Of a stretch of DNA of 64,000 bases, positions 42,024 to 51,128 are shown piece by piece. The stretch is from Duganella sp. CF458 (GTDB lineage: Bacteria; Pseudomonadota; Gammaproteobacteria; Burkholderiales; Burkholderiaceae_D). The translations under genes and the position numbers were made by a program. The first letter of the stretch is position 1. Each line of letters starts with the position of its first letter. The notes beneath the pieces are model-generated. The model saw nothing but the letters and a program-made list of their open reading frames with translations, did no database searches and was not told the DNA's origin. The stretch lies in the NCBI RefSeq assembly GCF_900113115.1, contig NZ_FOOF01000024.1:1-64000 (forward strand). The letters are read 5' to 3'.

Positions 42024-43100
42024 ATGGATGCGATCCTCGAACAATTCCGCGCCCGCATACAAGCGGCCAGCGCCGATGGCACCCGGCTGTTGCTGCGTGG
42101 CGGCGGCAGCAAGGATTGGTATGGCCAGAACGTGGTGGGCGAGGTCTTCGATACGCGCGCTTACGCGGGAGTGGTTGACTATGAACCGACCGAACTGGTG
42201 ATCACGGCGCGCTGCGGCACGCCGCTGGCGCAGATCGAAGCCCTGCTGGCGAAGCATGGGCAGATGCTGGCGTTCGAGCCGCCGCGCTTTGGGCCCGGTT
42301 CGACCATTGGCGGCGTGGTGGCCAGCGGCTTGTCCGGTCCACGCCGTGCCAGCGCCGGGGCGCTGCGCGACTTCGTGCTTGGCGCGCAGCTGATGGATGG
42401 CCGCGGCGAATTGCTGTCCTTCGGCGGCCAGGTGATGAAGAACGTGGCCGGCTATGATGTTTCGCGCCTGCTGGCCGGTTCGCTGGGCACGCTGGGGTTG
42501 ATTACCCAAGTGTCGCTGAAGGTGCTGCCGGTGCCGTTCTGCGAGGCGAGCATCCGCTTCGAGGTGGACGAAATCGGGGCGCTGCGCATGATGAACGAGT
42601 GGGCGGGGCGGCCTTTGCCGGTGTCGGGAACTTGCTGGCATGCCGGCGTGCTGACCGTGCGACTGTCCGGCGCGCAGGCGGCGGTCAGGGCGGCGCAGGC
42701 CGGCATGGGTGGCGAAGCATTGGCTGGCGGCGACGCGTTCTGGAACGCCTTGCGCGACCAGCGCGGCGAGTTCTTCTCCAGTGCGGAGGCGGGAGCGGCG
42801 GAGCTGTGGCGCCTCTCGGTACCGGGTGCCGCCAGCGCGCTGGTCATGCGCGGCGAGCAGTTGATCGAGTGGGGCGGCGCGCAGCGCTGGCTGCGCGTCG
42901 ATCGCGGCGTGGCCGATGATATCCGGCGCGTCGCGGCTGCTGCGGGTGGCCACGCTACCCGCTACCGGGTGGAGAGCGAGGATTTGGGGGCGGGCGTGGG
43001 CGCCTTCCATCCCTTGGCGCCGGCCATTGCGCGCATTCACGAGCGCTTGAAGGCCGCTTTCGACCCGGCCGGCATTTTCAACCGCGGCCGCATGTACTGA
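42024..43100 (+). CDS. glcE: Glycolate oxidase subunit GlcE
   Basis: A 358-residue FAD-binding subunit related to GlcD. The PCMH region has FGPGSTIGGVVASGLSGPRR and GQVMKNVAGYDVSRLLAGSL. The start MDAILEQFRARI lies 1 bp after the glcD stop; a longer frame would overlap glcD. The C-terminus ends with FDPAGIFNRGRMY, the usual GlcE end. Confidence 0.95.
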   Translation: MDAILEQFRARIQAASADGTRLLLRGGGSKDWYGQNVVGEVFDTRAYAGVVDYEPTELVITARCGTPLAQIEALLAKHGQMLAFEPPRFGPGSTIGGVVASGLSGPRRASAGALRDFVLGAQLMDGRGELLSFGGQVMKNVAGYDVSRLLAGSLGTLGLITQVSLKVLPVPFCEASIRFEVDEIGALRMMNEWAGRPLPVSGTCWHAGVLTVRLSGAQAAVRAAQAGMGGEALAGGDAFWNALRDQRGEFFSSAEAGAAELWRLSVPGAASALVMRGEQLIEWGGAQRWLRVDRGVADDIRRVAAAAGGHATRYRVESEDLGAGVGAFHPLAPAIARIHERLKAAFDPAGIFNRGRMY

Positions 43101-43101
43101 T

Positions 43102-44337
43102 ATGCAAACGAACCTGGCAGATTTCATCAAAGGCACGCCGGACGGCGACGAGGCGGAAGCGATCCTGCGCGCCTGCGTGCATTGCGGCTTCTGCACCGCC
43201 ACTTGCCCGACCTACCAGCTGCTGGGCGATGAGCTGGATGGACCGCGCGGCCGCATCTACCTGATCAAGCAGGTGCTGGAGGGGGCGCCCGTCACGGCCA
43301 GCACCCAGCTTCACCTGGATCGCTGCCTGACTTGCCGCAGCTGCGAAAGCACCTGCCCGTCGGGCGTGCAATACGGCCGCCTGGCCGACATCGGCCGCAA
43401 GGTGGTCGAGCAACGCGTACCGCGCAGGCTGCCGGACCGGATCCGGCGTTACGTGCTGAAGGAAGCCTTGCCGCGCCGCTGGCTGTTCGAGCCTGCCCTG
43501 CGCGCGGGACAGTTGCTCAAGCCCTTGCTCAGCAAGCCGTTGCAGGACAAGCTGCCGGCGCGCAGCCCGGCGACGGTATGGCCGGCCTCCGGGCATGCCC
43601 GCAAGATGCTGGTGCTGGAAGGCTGCGTGCAGCCTGGCCTGGCGCCCAATATCAACGCCGCTACCGCGCGTGTGCTGGACACCCTGGGCGTCCAGCTGGT
43701 CGCCGCGCCCGGCGCCGGTTGCTGCGGCGCGCTGCGCTTCCACCTGAACGACCAGGACGCGGCGCTGGGCGATATGCGGCGCAATATCGATGCCTGGTGG
43801 CCCTATGTGGAGCAGGCGCAGGTGGAGGCGATTGTGATGACCGCTTCCGGCTGCGGCGTCACGGTCAAGGAATATGGCCACTGGCTGGCGCACGAAAGCG
43901 CCTATGCCGCCAAGGCGGCGCGCATTTCGGGGCTGACGCGCGACCTGAGCGAAATCCTGCCGGCGTTCGAGGCCGAACTGGTGCAACGCACGGGCGCGCG
44001 CCAGGCAGTAAGCACACCGGTCGCGTGGCACCCGCCCTGCACGCTGCAACACGGCCAGCAGATTCGCGGCAAGGTGGAAGCCCTGCTGCGCGCGATCGGC
44101 GTGGAAGTAACGATGTGCCGTGACGCCCACCTGTGCTGCGGCTCGGCGGGCACTTACTCGCTGCTGCAACCGGAACTGTCGCAGCAACTGCGCGACCGCA
44201 AGCTTGCCAACCTGGCGGACACCGGTGCGCAGCGGATTGTCTCGGCCAATATCGGCTGTATCGGCCACCTGCAGTCCGGCACGCAAACGCCGGTCGAACA
44301 CTGGATCGAACTGGTCGACCGCGCCTTGCACGGTTAG
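43102..44337 (+). CDS. glcF: Glycolate oxidase iron-sulfur subunit GlcF
   Basis: A 411-residue subunit passing electrons to the quinone pool. Two [4Fe-4S] motifs are seen: CVHCGFCTATCPTY and CLTCRSCESTCPSG. Two CCG domains (GCCGALRFH and CCGSAGTYS) follow. It starts 1 bp after glcE. It ends 2 bp from the convergent HD-GYP gene. Confidence 0.95.
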   Translation: MQTNLADFIKGTPDGDEAEAILRACVHCGFCTATCPTYQLLGDELDGPRGRIYLIKQVLEGAPVTASTQLHLDRCLTCRSCESTCPSGVQYGRLADIGRKVVEQRVPRRLPDRIRRYVLKEALPRRWLFEPALRAGQLLKPLLSKPLQDKLPARSPATVWPASGHARKMLVLEGCVQPGLAPNINAATARVLDTLGVQLVAAPGAGCCGALRFHLNDQDAALGDMRRNIDAWWPYVEQAQVEAIVMTASGCGVTVKEYGHWLAHESAYAAKAARISGLTRDLSEILPAFEAELVQRTGARQAVSTPVAWHPPCTLQHGQQIRGKVEALLRAIGVEVTMCRDAHLCCGSAGTYSLLQPELSQQLRDRKLANLADTGAQRIVSANIGCIGHLQSGTQTPVEHWIELVDRALHG

Positions 44338-44339
44338 CG

Positions 44340-45323
44340 TCAGCGCTCGGCCCACTTGTCCATGATGCGCGTCACTTCGGGCAACTGGTCAAGGAACAGG
44401 TCCACCAGGCGCGGCTCGAAATGCCGGCCGCGCTGGTCGCGCATCCAGGCGCACGCCTCTTCCAGCGCCCACGCCGCCTTGTAGGGCCGCACGGACGTCA
44501 GCGCATCGAATACGTCGGCTACCGCCACGATGCGGCCCGCCAGGGGAATGTCTTCGCCGGCCAGGCGGTTGGGATAACCGCTGCCGTCCCACTTTTCATG
44601 GTGGGACAGCGCCACGTCGTGCGCCATGGCCAGCATGCCGCCTTCGTGCTGGCCGATGATGTGGGCCCCGATGCCGGGGTGGGTCTGCATGATCAGGTAT
44701 TCCTCCGGCGTCAGGCGGCCCGGCTTTTGCAGGATCTTGTCGGGGATGCCGATCTTGCCGATATCGTGCATCGGCGCCGCCATGAACAAGTCGTCCGCTT
44801 CCTGCTCGTCGAATCCGGCGGCGGTGCCGAGCAGACGCGCGTAATGGCTCATGCGGATCACGTGCAGGCCGGTTTCGTTGTCCTTGTATTCCGCCGCCAG
44901 GCCAAGCCGCTGCACGATGGCCAGCCGGCTGGCGCGCAGCTCCTCCATGCGCACCATGGACAGGTGCAGCTTGACGCGGGCTTTCACCACGGCCGGGCTG
45001 ACCGGCTTGCTGATGAAGTCCACCGCGCCGGCCTCGAAGCCATCCACTTCATCGGTCGAATCGGTCAGCGCGGTGACGAAAATCACGGGAATGCCATTGG
45101 TGGCGGGATTGGCTTTCAGTACCCGGCACACGTCGTAGCCCGTCATCTCCGGCATCATCACGTCAAGCAGGATCAGGTCGGGTTTTTCGTTGACCGCCAG
45201 TTCGATGGCCCGCGCGCCATCCTTGGCGAACAGCAGCCGGTACTGGTCCTGCAGGATCTGGCGCAGCAGTTGCAGGTTGGTCGATTCGTCGTCGACGGCA
45301 AGCACGCTGGCTTGTCGGGTCAT
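44340..45323 (-). CDS. Response regulator with HD-GYP c-di-GMP phosphodiesterase
   Basis: A 327-residue protein. The REC domain (~1-125) starts SVLAVDDESTNLQLLRQIL with the phospho-Asp in LILLDVMMPEMTG. The HD-GYP domain (~150-327) has MHDIGKIGIPDKILQKPG, HHEKWDGSGYPNRLAG and VADVFDALTS, so hydrolysis of c-di-GMP is expected. Its ATG overlaps the stop of the hybrid kinase (ATGA), so the two are likely a pair; a longer frame to 45749 is a shadow. It is the last gene of the pilT unit. Confidence 0.93.
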   Translation of the reverse strand: MTRQASVLAVDDESTNLQLLRQILQDQYRLLFAKDGARAIELAVNEKPDLILLDVMMPEMTGYDVCRVLKANPATNGIPVIFVTALTDSTDEVDGFEAGAVDFISKPVSPAVVKARVKLHLSMVRMEELRASRLAIVQRLGLAAEYKDNETGLHVIRMSHYARLLGTAAGFDEQEADDLFMAAPMHDIGKIGIPDKILQKPGRLTPEEYLIMQTHPGIGAHIIGQHEGGMLAMAHDVALSHHEKWDGSGYPNRLAGEDIPLAGRIVAVADVFDALTSVRPYKAAWALEEACAWMRDQRGRHFEPRLVDLFLDQLPEVTRIMDKWAER

Positions 45324-48300
45324 GGGGTTTTCCTTTGCATGTCCAGGCATTCGTCGAGCAGCGCCTGCAGCGCATCGCGCGCGGCCGCGACATCGAAATC
45401 GTCCAGTGCGCGCTGCAAAGCCTGCAGCTGTTGTTCGGCGGCGCAGCCGCGCAGCACGTCCGACAGCGCTGCCAGTTCCTGCTGGTCGAAGCTGCCGCGC
45501 TCCAGCGAATGCAGCATGGTATTGCCCAGCGCCCGTACGCGCGCGAGGTCGAGCGGCGCGGCCGGGGCGCTGGTGCGGCGCGCCGCGTCTTCGTCGGCGG
45601 TATCGGCGGCAGCGGCGGCTTCGGCATGCACATCGTCCAGCGTCCACACGGCTGCCAATGCTTGCGTCAAGCGCTGCGCAGCCTGTTCCAGCAAATCCGG
45701 CAATGCAGCGCGGCTGTCCTGTGCCTGCAAGCCGCTTTCCAGACGCCACAAGGCATCCGCCAATTGTTCCATGCCAAGGTTGGCGGCGGCGCCACGCAGC
45801 CGGTGGGCCAGCGCGGCACAGGCTGCGTGGTGGCCGGCTGCCAAGGCGGACCTCAGCTCCTGCTCTGCGCTTTCATAATCCTGTGCGAAGCGGCGCAATG
45901 CGCGCTGGTAGGCTTGGTGCTGGCCGGCCCAGCGCGCCAGACCCTTGTCCGCATTCAGCACCATGCCGCGCACCGGAACGGCGGCCGGCGCCAGTTGCGG
46001 GGAACCGGCAGGCATGCCCAGGACGCGCGCCAGTTCCTGCGTCAGTACGGCCACGTCGACCGGCTTGGTGGTGAAGCCATCCATGCCTGCCGCGCGCGTG
46101 GCGTCGCGGTCGCGTTCCAGTACGCTGGCTGTCATGGCGATCACCGGGGTGCGTGGGCGGCCGCTGGCCGCTTCGTCGGCGCGGATGCGGCGCGTGGCTT
46201 CCAGACCGTCCATGCCCGGCATCTGCACGTCCATCAGGATGGCGTCGAACTGCGCCTCCGAGGCCAGTTGCGCCGCCATGGCGCCGTCGCTGGCGCCGGT
46301 CACGGTATGGCCCAGCTTTGCCAGCAGCAGCATCAGCACTTCCAGGTTCTGCGGCACGTCGTCGGCTGCCAGCAGGTGCAGCGGCGGCAGCAGGATCGGC
46401 GCGACCGCGCTGCGCACCGCCTCGTCGCGCGCGGCCAGCAGCGGCAGCATCACGTGGAAGGTGCTGCCCTTGCCGGGCGTACTGTCGGCCCACAGGCGCC
46501 CGTCCATCAGCTCCACCAGTTGCTTGCAGATGGTGGTGCCCAGGCCGGTGCCGCCGAAGCGGCGGTTCATCGACGCGTCGGCCTGCACGAAGGGCTCGAA
46601 GATGGCGCCCATGCGGTCGGGCGCGATGCCAATGCCGGTATCGCTGATGGCGAAATGCACCATGCGCCGTTCGCCGTCGCGTGCGGCGCTGGCGGTCAGC
46701 GCCACGCTGCCCTGGCTGGTGAACTTGATGGCGTTGTCCAGCAGGTTGGTCAGCACCTGCCGCACGCGCAGTTCGTCGCCGTGGATCCAGTTCGGCAGGG
46801 CAGGGTCGTAGTGCAGCGCCATCGACAAGCCCTTGGCCTTGGCCGCATTGCCCATGGTCGATGACAACTCGTCGCTCATGGCCAGCAGGCTGAAATCGTG
46901 CAGCTCGAGTTCCACCGCGCCCTTGTCCAGCTTGGCCGTGTCGAGGATGGCGTTCAACAGGCGCAGCAGCGAACGGCCGGCATTGCGCACGGTGTCGAGG
47001 TGGCGCCGCTGCACGGCGGTCAGTTCGCCGTGCAGCAGCACGTCGGTAAAGCCGAGGATGGAATTCATCGGCGTGCGGATCTCGTGGCTCATATTGGCCA
47101 GGAAGGCGGCGCGCGCCGCGGCGGCGCCCTCGGCGCGCTCCTTGGCGAAGCGCAAATCCTGCTCCATCAGGCGGCGGTTGCTGATGTCGAGCACCACGCC
47201 GTCCAGCAGCTCGACTTCGCCGCTCGGGCCCAGCACCACATTGCCGTTGCCCCAGAACCAGTGGATGCTGCCGTCGCGATGGACGATGCGGTATTCCAGC
47301 GTGAAGGCGCGGCGCTGTTCGACGGCGCGGCGGGCTCCCTGCACGACCGCAGGGAAGTCGTCCGGGTGCACCAGTTCCCCGAACAGGCGCTTGGGCGGAT
47401 CGCCGAGAAAGTCGGAAGGGGGATAGCCGGTCATGCTTTCAATGGCATCGCTGACGAACACCAGCGGCCAGCCCGGCGCATTCCGGCAGCGGAAGGTAAT
47501 GCCGGGGATATTGGCCACCAGCGAGCGCAATTGCTCTTCGCTGGCGCGCAGCGCCTGTTCCAGGTCGCTCACGTGATGGAACAGGGCGCGGTAGCGCAGC
47601 ATGCCGTTGGCGAACACCACCAGCGCCGTCAGCAGCGCCGTGGTCAGGGTCACTGCCAGCGCCAGGAAGCCGGCATTGGCAATGCCGCTGGCCGGATCGA
47701 GCGGCACGCGGCCGACGAAGCGCGCCGCCGCCATGCCGGTGTAGTGCATGCCCGCAATGGCGCAACCCATGATCAGCCCCGCCAGGGCGGTGGTGCCGCT
47801 TTCGCCCAGCTGCCGCCGTACACCCTGCAGGCCCTGCAAGCCGAAGCGCACCCACAGCGCCAGGGTGGCCAGTGCGACGGCCACCACGATGGACAGGCCG
47901 AACATCCAGGGGTCATAACGCAATTGCAATGCCGAGCGCATGGCGGCCATGCCGGTGTAGTGCATGGCGCCGATGCCGGCGCCGACCAGCGCGCCGCCCA
48001 CCAGCAGGCTGCGCAAGCCGATGCGGTGGCGGCTCAGCAGCGACAGGGCGACGGTGGAGGCGGCGACGCTGGGCAGCATCGACAGCAGGGTGGTGGCGGG
48101 ATCGTAGGAAACCGGCGTGCACAGGTTAAAGGCCAGCATGCCGATGAAGTGCATGGCCCATACGCCGCTGCCAAGGGCCATGCTGCCGGTCATCAGTGCG
48201 GCCAGGCGCAGCATGCGCTTGCTGCTGCGTGCTGCCTGGCCGGCCATCTGCAAGCCCATGGCGGAGGAAAAACCCGCCACCAGCACCGACAGGATGACCA

Positions 48301-48388
48301 GCGAGGGGGTGTAAATCCCGTAGGTGAGTAGCGCCGGGTCGGCAGGCGGTGAGAACAGCTGGATCAAGTAGTGCTTGATCTCGCCCAT
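45320..48388 (-). CDS. MHYT hybrid histidine kinase with PAS, REC and HPt domains
   Basis: A 1022-residue kinase. Three MHYT repeats (WAMHFIGMLAFN, GAMHYTGMAAMR, GMHYTGMAAARF) occupy ~1-250. PAS spans ~285-400, and the HisKA phospho-acceptor lies near residue 434 (NMSHEIRTPMNS). The ATPase domain (DTGIGIAP; GGTGLGTTICKQL) is followed by REC, with Asp near 719 in AILMDVQMPGMDG, and HPt with His near 861 in ALAHRLRGAAANLG. It therefore holds a full phosphorelay, ending in the HD-GYP regulator encoded just downstream. It is 15 bp after the peroxidase gene. Confidence 0.93.
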   Translation of the reverse strand: MGEIKHYLIQLFSPPADPALLTYGIYTPSLVILSVLVAGFSSAMGLQMAGQAARSSKRMLRLAALMTGSMALGSGVWAMHFIGMLAFNLCTPVSYDPATTLLSMLPSVAASTVALSLLSRHRIGLRSLLVGGALVGAGIGAMHYTGMAAMRSALQLRYDPWMFGLSIVVAVALATLALWVRFGLQGLQGVRRQLGESGTTALAGLIMGCAIAGMHYTGMAAARFVGRVPLDPASGIANAGFLALAVTLTTALLTALVVFANGMLRYRALFHHVSDLEQALRASEEQLRSLVANIPGITFRCRNAPGWPLVFVSDAIESMTGYPPSDFLGDPPKRLFGELVHPDDFPAVVQGARRAVEQRRAFTLEYRIVHRDGSIHWFWGNGNVVLGPSGEVELLDGVVLDISNRRLMEQDLRFAKERAEGAAAARAAFLANMSHEIRTPMNSILGFTDVLLHGELTAVQRRHLDTVRNAGRSLLRLLNAILDTAKLDKGAVELELHDFSLLAMSDELSSTMGNAAKAKGLSMALHYDPALPNWIHGDELRVRQVLTNLLDNAIKFTSQGSVALTASAARDGERRMVHFAISDTGIGIAPDRMGAIFEPFVQADASMNRRFGGTGLGTTICKQLVELMDGRLWADSTPGKGSTFHVMLPLLAARDEAVRSAVAPILLPPLHLLAADDVPQNLEVLMLLLAKLGHTVTGASDGAMAAQLASEAQFDAILMDVQMPGMDGLEATRRIRADEAASGRPRTPVIAMTASVLERDRDATRAAGMDGFTTKPVDVAVLTQELARVLGMPAGSPQLAPAAVPVRGMVLNADKGLARWAGQHQAYQRALRRFAQDYESAEQELRSALAAGHHAACAALAHRLRGAAANLGMEQLADALWRLESGLQAQDSRAALPDLLEQAAQRLTQALAAVWTLDDVHAEAAAAADTADEDAARRTSAPAAPLDLARVRALGNTMLHSLERGSFDQQELAALSDVLRGCAAEQQLQALQRALDDFDVAAARDALQALLDECLDMQRKTP

Positions 48389-48403
48389 GACGGCGCCCCT
48401 TCC

Positions 48404-48889
48404 TTATTGCGCTATCAGCTTCCGGATGTCGTCCGCCAGCTCGGCAGGCTTGGTGGTGGGCGCATAGCGGTCATGGATGCTGCCGTCCTTGCGCACCAGG
48501 AATTTGGTGAAGTTCCACTTGATGGCTTCCGTGCCGAGCAGGCCCGGCGCATTCTTTTTCAGGTGCTGGTACAGCGGATGCGCATTGTCGCCGTTGACGT
48601 CGATCTTGGCGAACAGCGGGAAGGTGACGCCGTAGTTCGTCTCGCAGAAGGCGCCGATTTCCCCGGCGTTGCCAGGTTCCTGCTGGCCGAACTGGTTGCA
48701 GGGGAAGCCCAGCACCTCGAAGGGCTGGCCGGCGAACTGCCGGTGCAGTTCCTCCAGCCCCTGGTACTGCGGCGTGAAACCGCATTTGCTGGCAGTGTTC
48801 ACGATCAGCAGCACCTTGCCCTGGTACTGCTTCAGGTCCACCTGCTGGCCTGACAGGCTGTCGGCGCTGAAGTCGTAAACCGAGGTCAT
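48404..48889 (-). CDS. Glutathione peroxidase family protein
   Basis: A 161-residue cytosolic thiol peroxidase. The catalytic Cys is in VNTASKCGFTPQYQGLEE, with Gln in LGFPCNQFGQQEPG and Trp in KWNFTKFLVRKDG completing the active site. It reduces hydrogen peroxide or lipid peroxides, often with thioredoxin. Its ATG shares one base with the pilU stop (TGATG on the minus strand), a tight coupling not usual for this gene. Confidence 0.92.
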   Translation of the reverse strand: MTSVYDFSADSLSGQQVDLKQYQGKVLLIVNTASKCGFTPQYQGLEELHRQFAGQPFEVLGFPCNQFGQQEPGNAGEIGAFCETNYGVTFPLFAKIDVNGDNAHPLYQHLKKNAPGLLGTEAIKWNFTKFLVRKDGSIHDRYAPTTKPAELADDIRKLIAQ

Positions 48890-50025
48890 CAGATGATTCC
48901 CAGGTGCTCGGTGCCGGCCGCCAGGTCGCGGGTTTTCGCTTCCTTCGATTCCAGTTTGATGGCCAGGCGCAGGTCGTTCACCGAGTCCGCGTTGCGCAGC
49001 GCATCTTCATAGGTGATCTGGCCGGCTTCGTACAGGTCGAACAGCGCCTGGTCGAAGGTTTGCATGCCCAGTTCGCGCGAGCGCTTCATCAGTTCCTTGA
49101 TCTCGTGCACCTGGCCCTTGAAGATCAGGTCCGCGATCAGCGGCGAGTTCAGCATGATTTCCACCGCCACGGCACGGCCCTTGGAATCCTTTTTCGGGAT
49201 CAGGCGCTGCGAGATCATGCCCTTCAGGTTCAGCGACAAGTCCATCAGCAGCTGCTGGCGGCGCTCTTCCGGGAAGAAGTTGATGATACGGTCCAGCGCC
49301 TGGTTGGAGCTGTTGGCGTGCAGCGTGGCCAGCGCCAGGTGGCCGGTTTCGGCGAAGGCGATGGCGTGGTCCATGGTCTGGCGGTCGCGGATCTCGCCGA
49401 TCTGGATCACGTCCGGCGCCTGGCGCAGGGTGTTCTTCAGGGCGATTTCCCAGTCCTCGGTATCGACCCCCACTTCGCGCTGCGTGATGATGCAGTTGCG
49501 GTGCGGGTGCACGAATTCGACCGGGTCTTCGATGGTGATGATGTGGCCGTAGCTGTTGGCGTTGCGGTGGCCCACCATGGCCGCCAGCGTGGTCGACTTG
49601 CCGGAACCGGTGGCGCCGACCATGATCACCAGGCCGCGCTTGGACATGATCACGTCCTTCAGCACCGGCGGCAGGCCCAGTTCGTCGAACTCGGGAATCG
49701 AGCTGTTAATGGTACGCAGCACCATGCCCACGGAGCTCATCTGCACGAAGGCGGAGACGCGGAAACGCCCCAGGTCGCCCGGGCTGATCGCGAAGTTGGC
49801 TTCCTTGGTCTGCTCGAACGAAGCGGTCTGCTTGTCGTTCATGATCGCACGGGCCAGGTCGGACGTATGGGCCGGCGTCAGCGCCTGCGCCGACACGGGC
49901 GTCATCTTGCCGTCGATCTTGATGGCCGGCGGAAAGCCGGCAGTGATGAATAAGTCGGAGCCCTTCTTGCTGACCATCAGGCGCAGCAAGTCGAACATGA
50001 ATTTTGATGCCTGGTCGCGTTCCAT
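48889..50025 (-). CDS. pilU: Type IV pilus retraction-associated ATPase PilU
   Basis: A 378-residue secretion ATPase. Walker A is VGATGSGKSTTLAAMVGH, the Asp box is TIEDPVEFVHPHRNC, the Walker B region is DVIQIGEIRDRQTM, and the His box is ETGHLALATLHAN. The N-terminal PAS-like domain has GSDLFITAGFPPAIKIDG, as in PilU. It supports PilT in pulling back pili. It starts 2 bp after pilT and is followed by gpx. Confidence 0.94.
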   Translation of the reverse strand: MERDQASKFMFDLLRLMVSKKGSDLFITAGFPPAIKIDGKMTPVSAQALTPAHTSDLARAIMNDKQTASFEQTKEANFAISPGDLGRFRVSAFVQMSSVGMVLRTINSSIPEFDELGLPPVLKDVIMSKRGLVIMVGATGSGKSTTLAAMVGHRNANSYGHIITIEDPVEFVHPHRNCIITQREVGVDTEDWEIALKNTLRQAPDVIQIGEIRDRQTMDHAIAFAETGHLALATLHANSSNQALDRIINFFPEERRQQLLMDLSLNLKGMISQRLIPKKDSKGRAVAVEIMLNSPLIADLIFKGQVHEIKELMKRSRELGMQTFDQALFDLYEAGQITYEDALRNADSVNDLRLAIKLESKEAKTRDLAAGTEHLGII

Positions 50026-50027
50026 GA

Positions 50028-51071
50028 TTACCCTGGGAAGTTGTCTGGGATCTTGGCGGCGGCGCGTGCGACGGCCGGCGAGATCTGGTTGCGACGGATC
50101 AGGTCCGTCAGGTTCTGGTCCAGCGTCTGCATGCCGACGTTGTTGCCGGTCTGGATCGCGGAGTACATCTGGGCGATCTTGGCTTCGCGGATCAGGTTGC
50201 GGATGGCCGGGGTGCCGATCATGATTTCATGGGCGGCGACGCGGCCGGAACCGTCCTTGGTCTTCAGCAGGGTCTGGGAAATGACGGCCTGCAGCGATTC
50301 GGACAACATGGCGCGCACCATTTCTTTTTCTTCCGCCGGGAACACGTCGATGATACGGTCGATGGTTTTCGCGGCCGAGGAGGTGTGCAGGGTGCCGAAC
50401 ACCAGGTGGCCGGTTTCCGCCGCCGACAGCGCCAGGCGGATGGTTTCCAGGTCGCGCAATTCGCCCACCAGGATCGCGTCCGGGTCTTCCCGCAGCGCCG
50501 AGCGCAGCGCGTTGTTGAACGACAGCGTGTGCGGGCCCACTTCGCGCTGGTTGATCAGGCACTTCTTCGATTCGTGCACGAATTCGATCGGGTCCTCGAT
50601 GGTCAGGATGTGACCGTACTCGTTTTCGTTGAGGTGGTTGACCATCGCTGCCAGCGTGGTCGACTTGCCGGAGCCGGTCGGACCGGTGACCAGCACCAGG
50701 CCGCGCGGCTTGAGCGCGAATTCGGAAAAGATGCGCGGCGCATTCAGTTCTTCCAGGGAGAGGATCTTGGAAGGAATGGTACGCAGCACGGCTGCGGCGC
50801 CGCGCTCCTGGTTGTAGGCGTTGACGCGGAAACGCGCCAGGCCCGGAATGGCGAACGAAAAGTCGCATTCCAGCATCTCTTCGTATGCCTTGCGCTGGCC
50901 GTCGTTCATGATGTCATAGATCATGCCGTGCACGTCTTTGTGCTCCAGCGGCGGCAGGTTGATGCGGCGCACGTCGCCGTGCACGCGGATCATCGGCGGC
51001 AACCCTGCCGACAGGTGCAAGTCGGATGCCTTGTTTTTGACGGAGAATGCGAGAAGTTCGGAAATGTCCAT
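50028..51071 (-). CDS. pilT: Twitching-motility retraction ATPase PilT
   Basis: A 347-residue hexameric ATPase that retracts type IV pili. Signs are ASDLHLSAGLPPMIRVHGD, Walker A TGPTGSGKSTTLAAMVNH, Asp box TIEDPIEFVHESKKC, Walker B DAILVGELRDLETIR, and the PilT-specific AIRNLIREAKIAQMYS. It probably heads the operon pilT-pilU-gpx-kinase-HD-GYP. It is divergent from the YggS-family gene. Confidence 0.96.
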   Translation of the reverse strand: MDISELLAFSVKNKASDLHLSAGLPPMIRVHGDVRRINLPPLEHKDVHGMIYDIMNDGQRKAYEEMLECDFSFAIPGLARFRVNAYNQERGAAAVLRTIPSKILSLEELNAPRIFSEFALKPRGLVLVTGPTGSGKSTTLAAMVNHLNENEYGHILTIEDPIEFVHESKKCLINQREVGPHTLSFNNALRSALREDPDAILVGELRDLETIRLALSAAETGHLVFGTLHTSSAAKTIDRIIDVFPAEEKEMVRAMLSESLQAVISQTLLKTKDGSGRVAAHEIMIGTPAIRNLIREAKIAQMYSAIQTGNNVGMQTLDQNLTDLIRRNQISPAVARAAAKIPDNFPG

Positions 51072-51128
51072 TTATAATCCCTGTGCTTTTTCAATAGCCA
51101 AAAAAGCTTGGCACTGTCTCATTCGATT

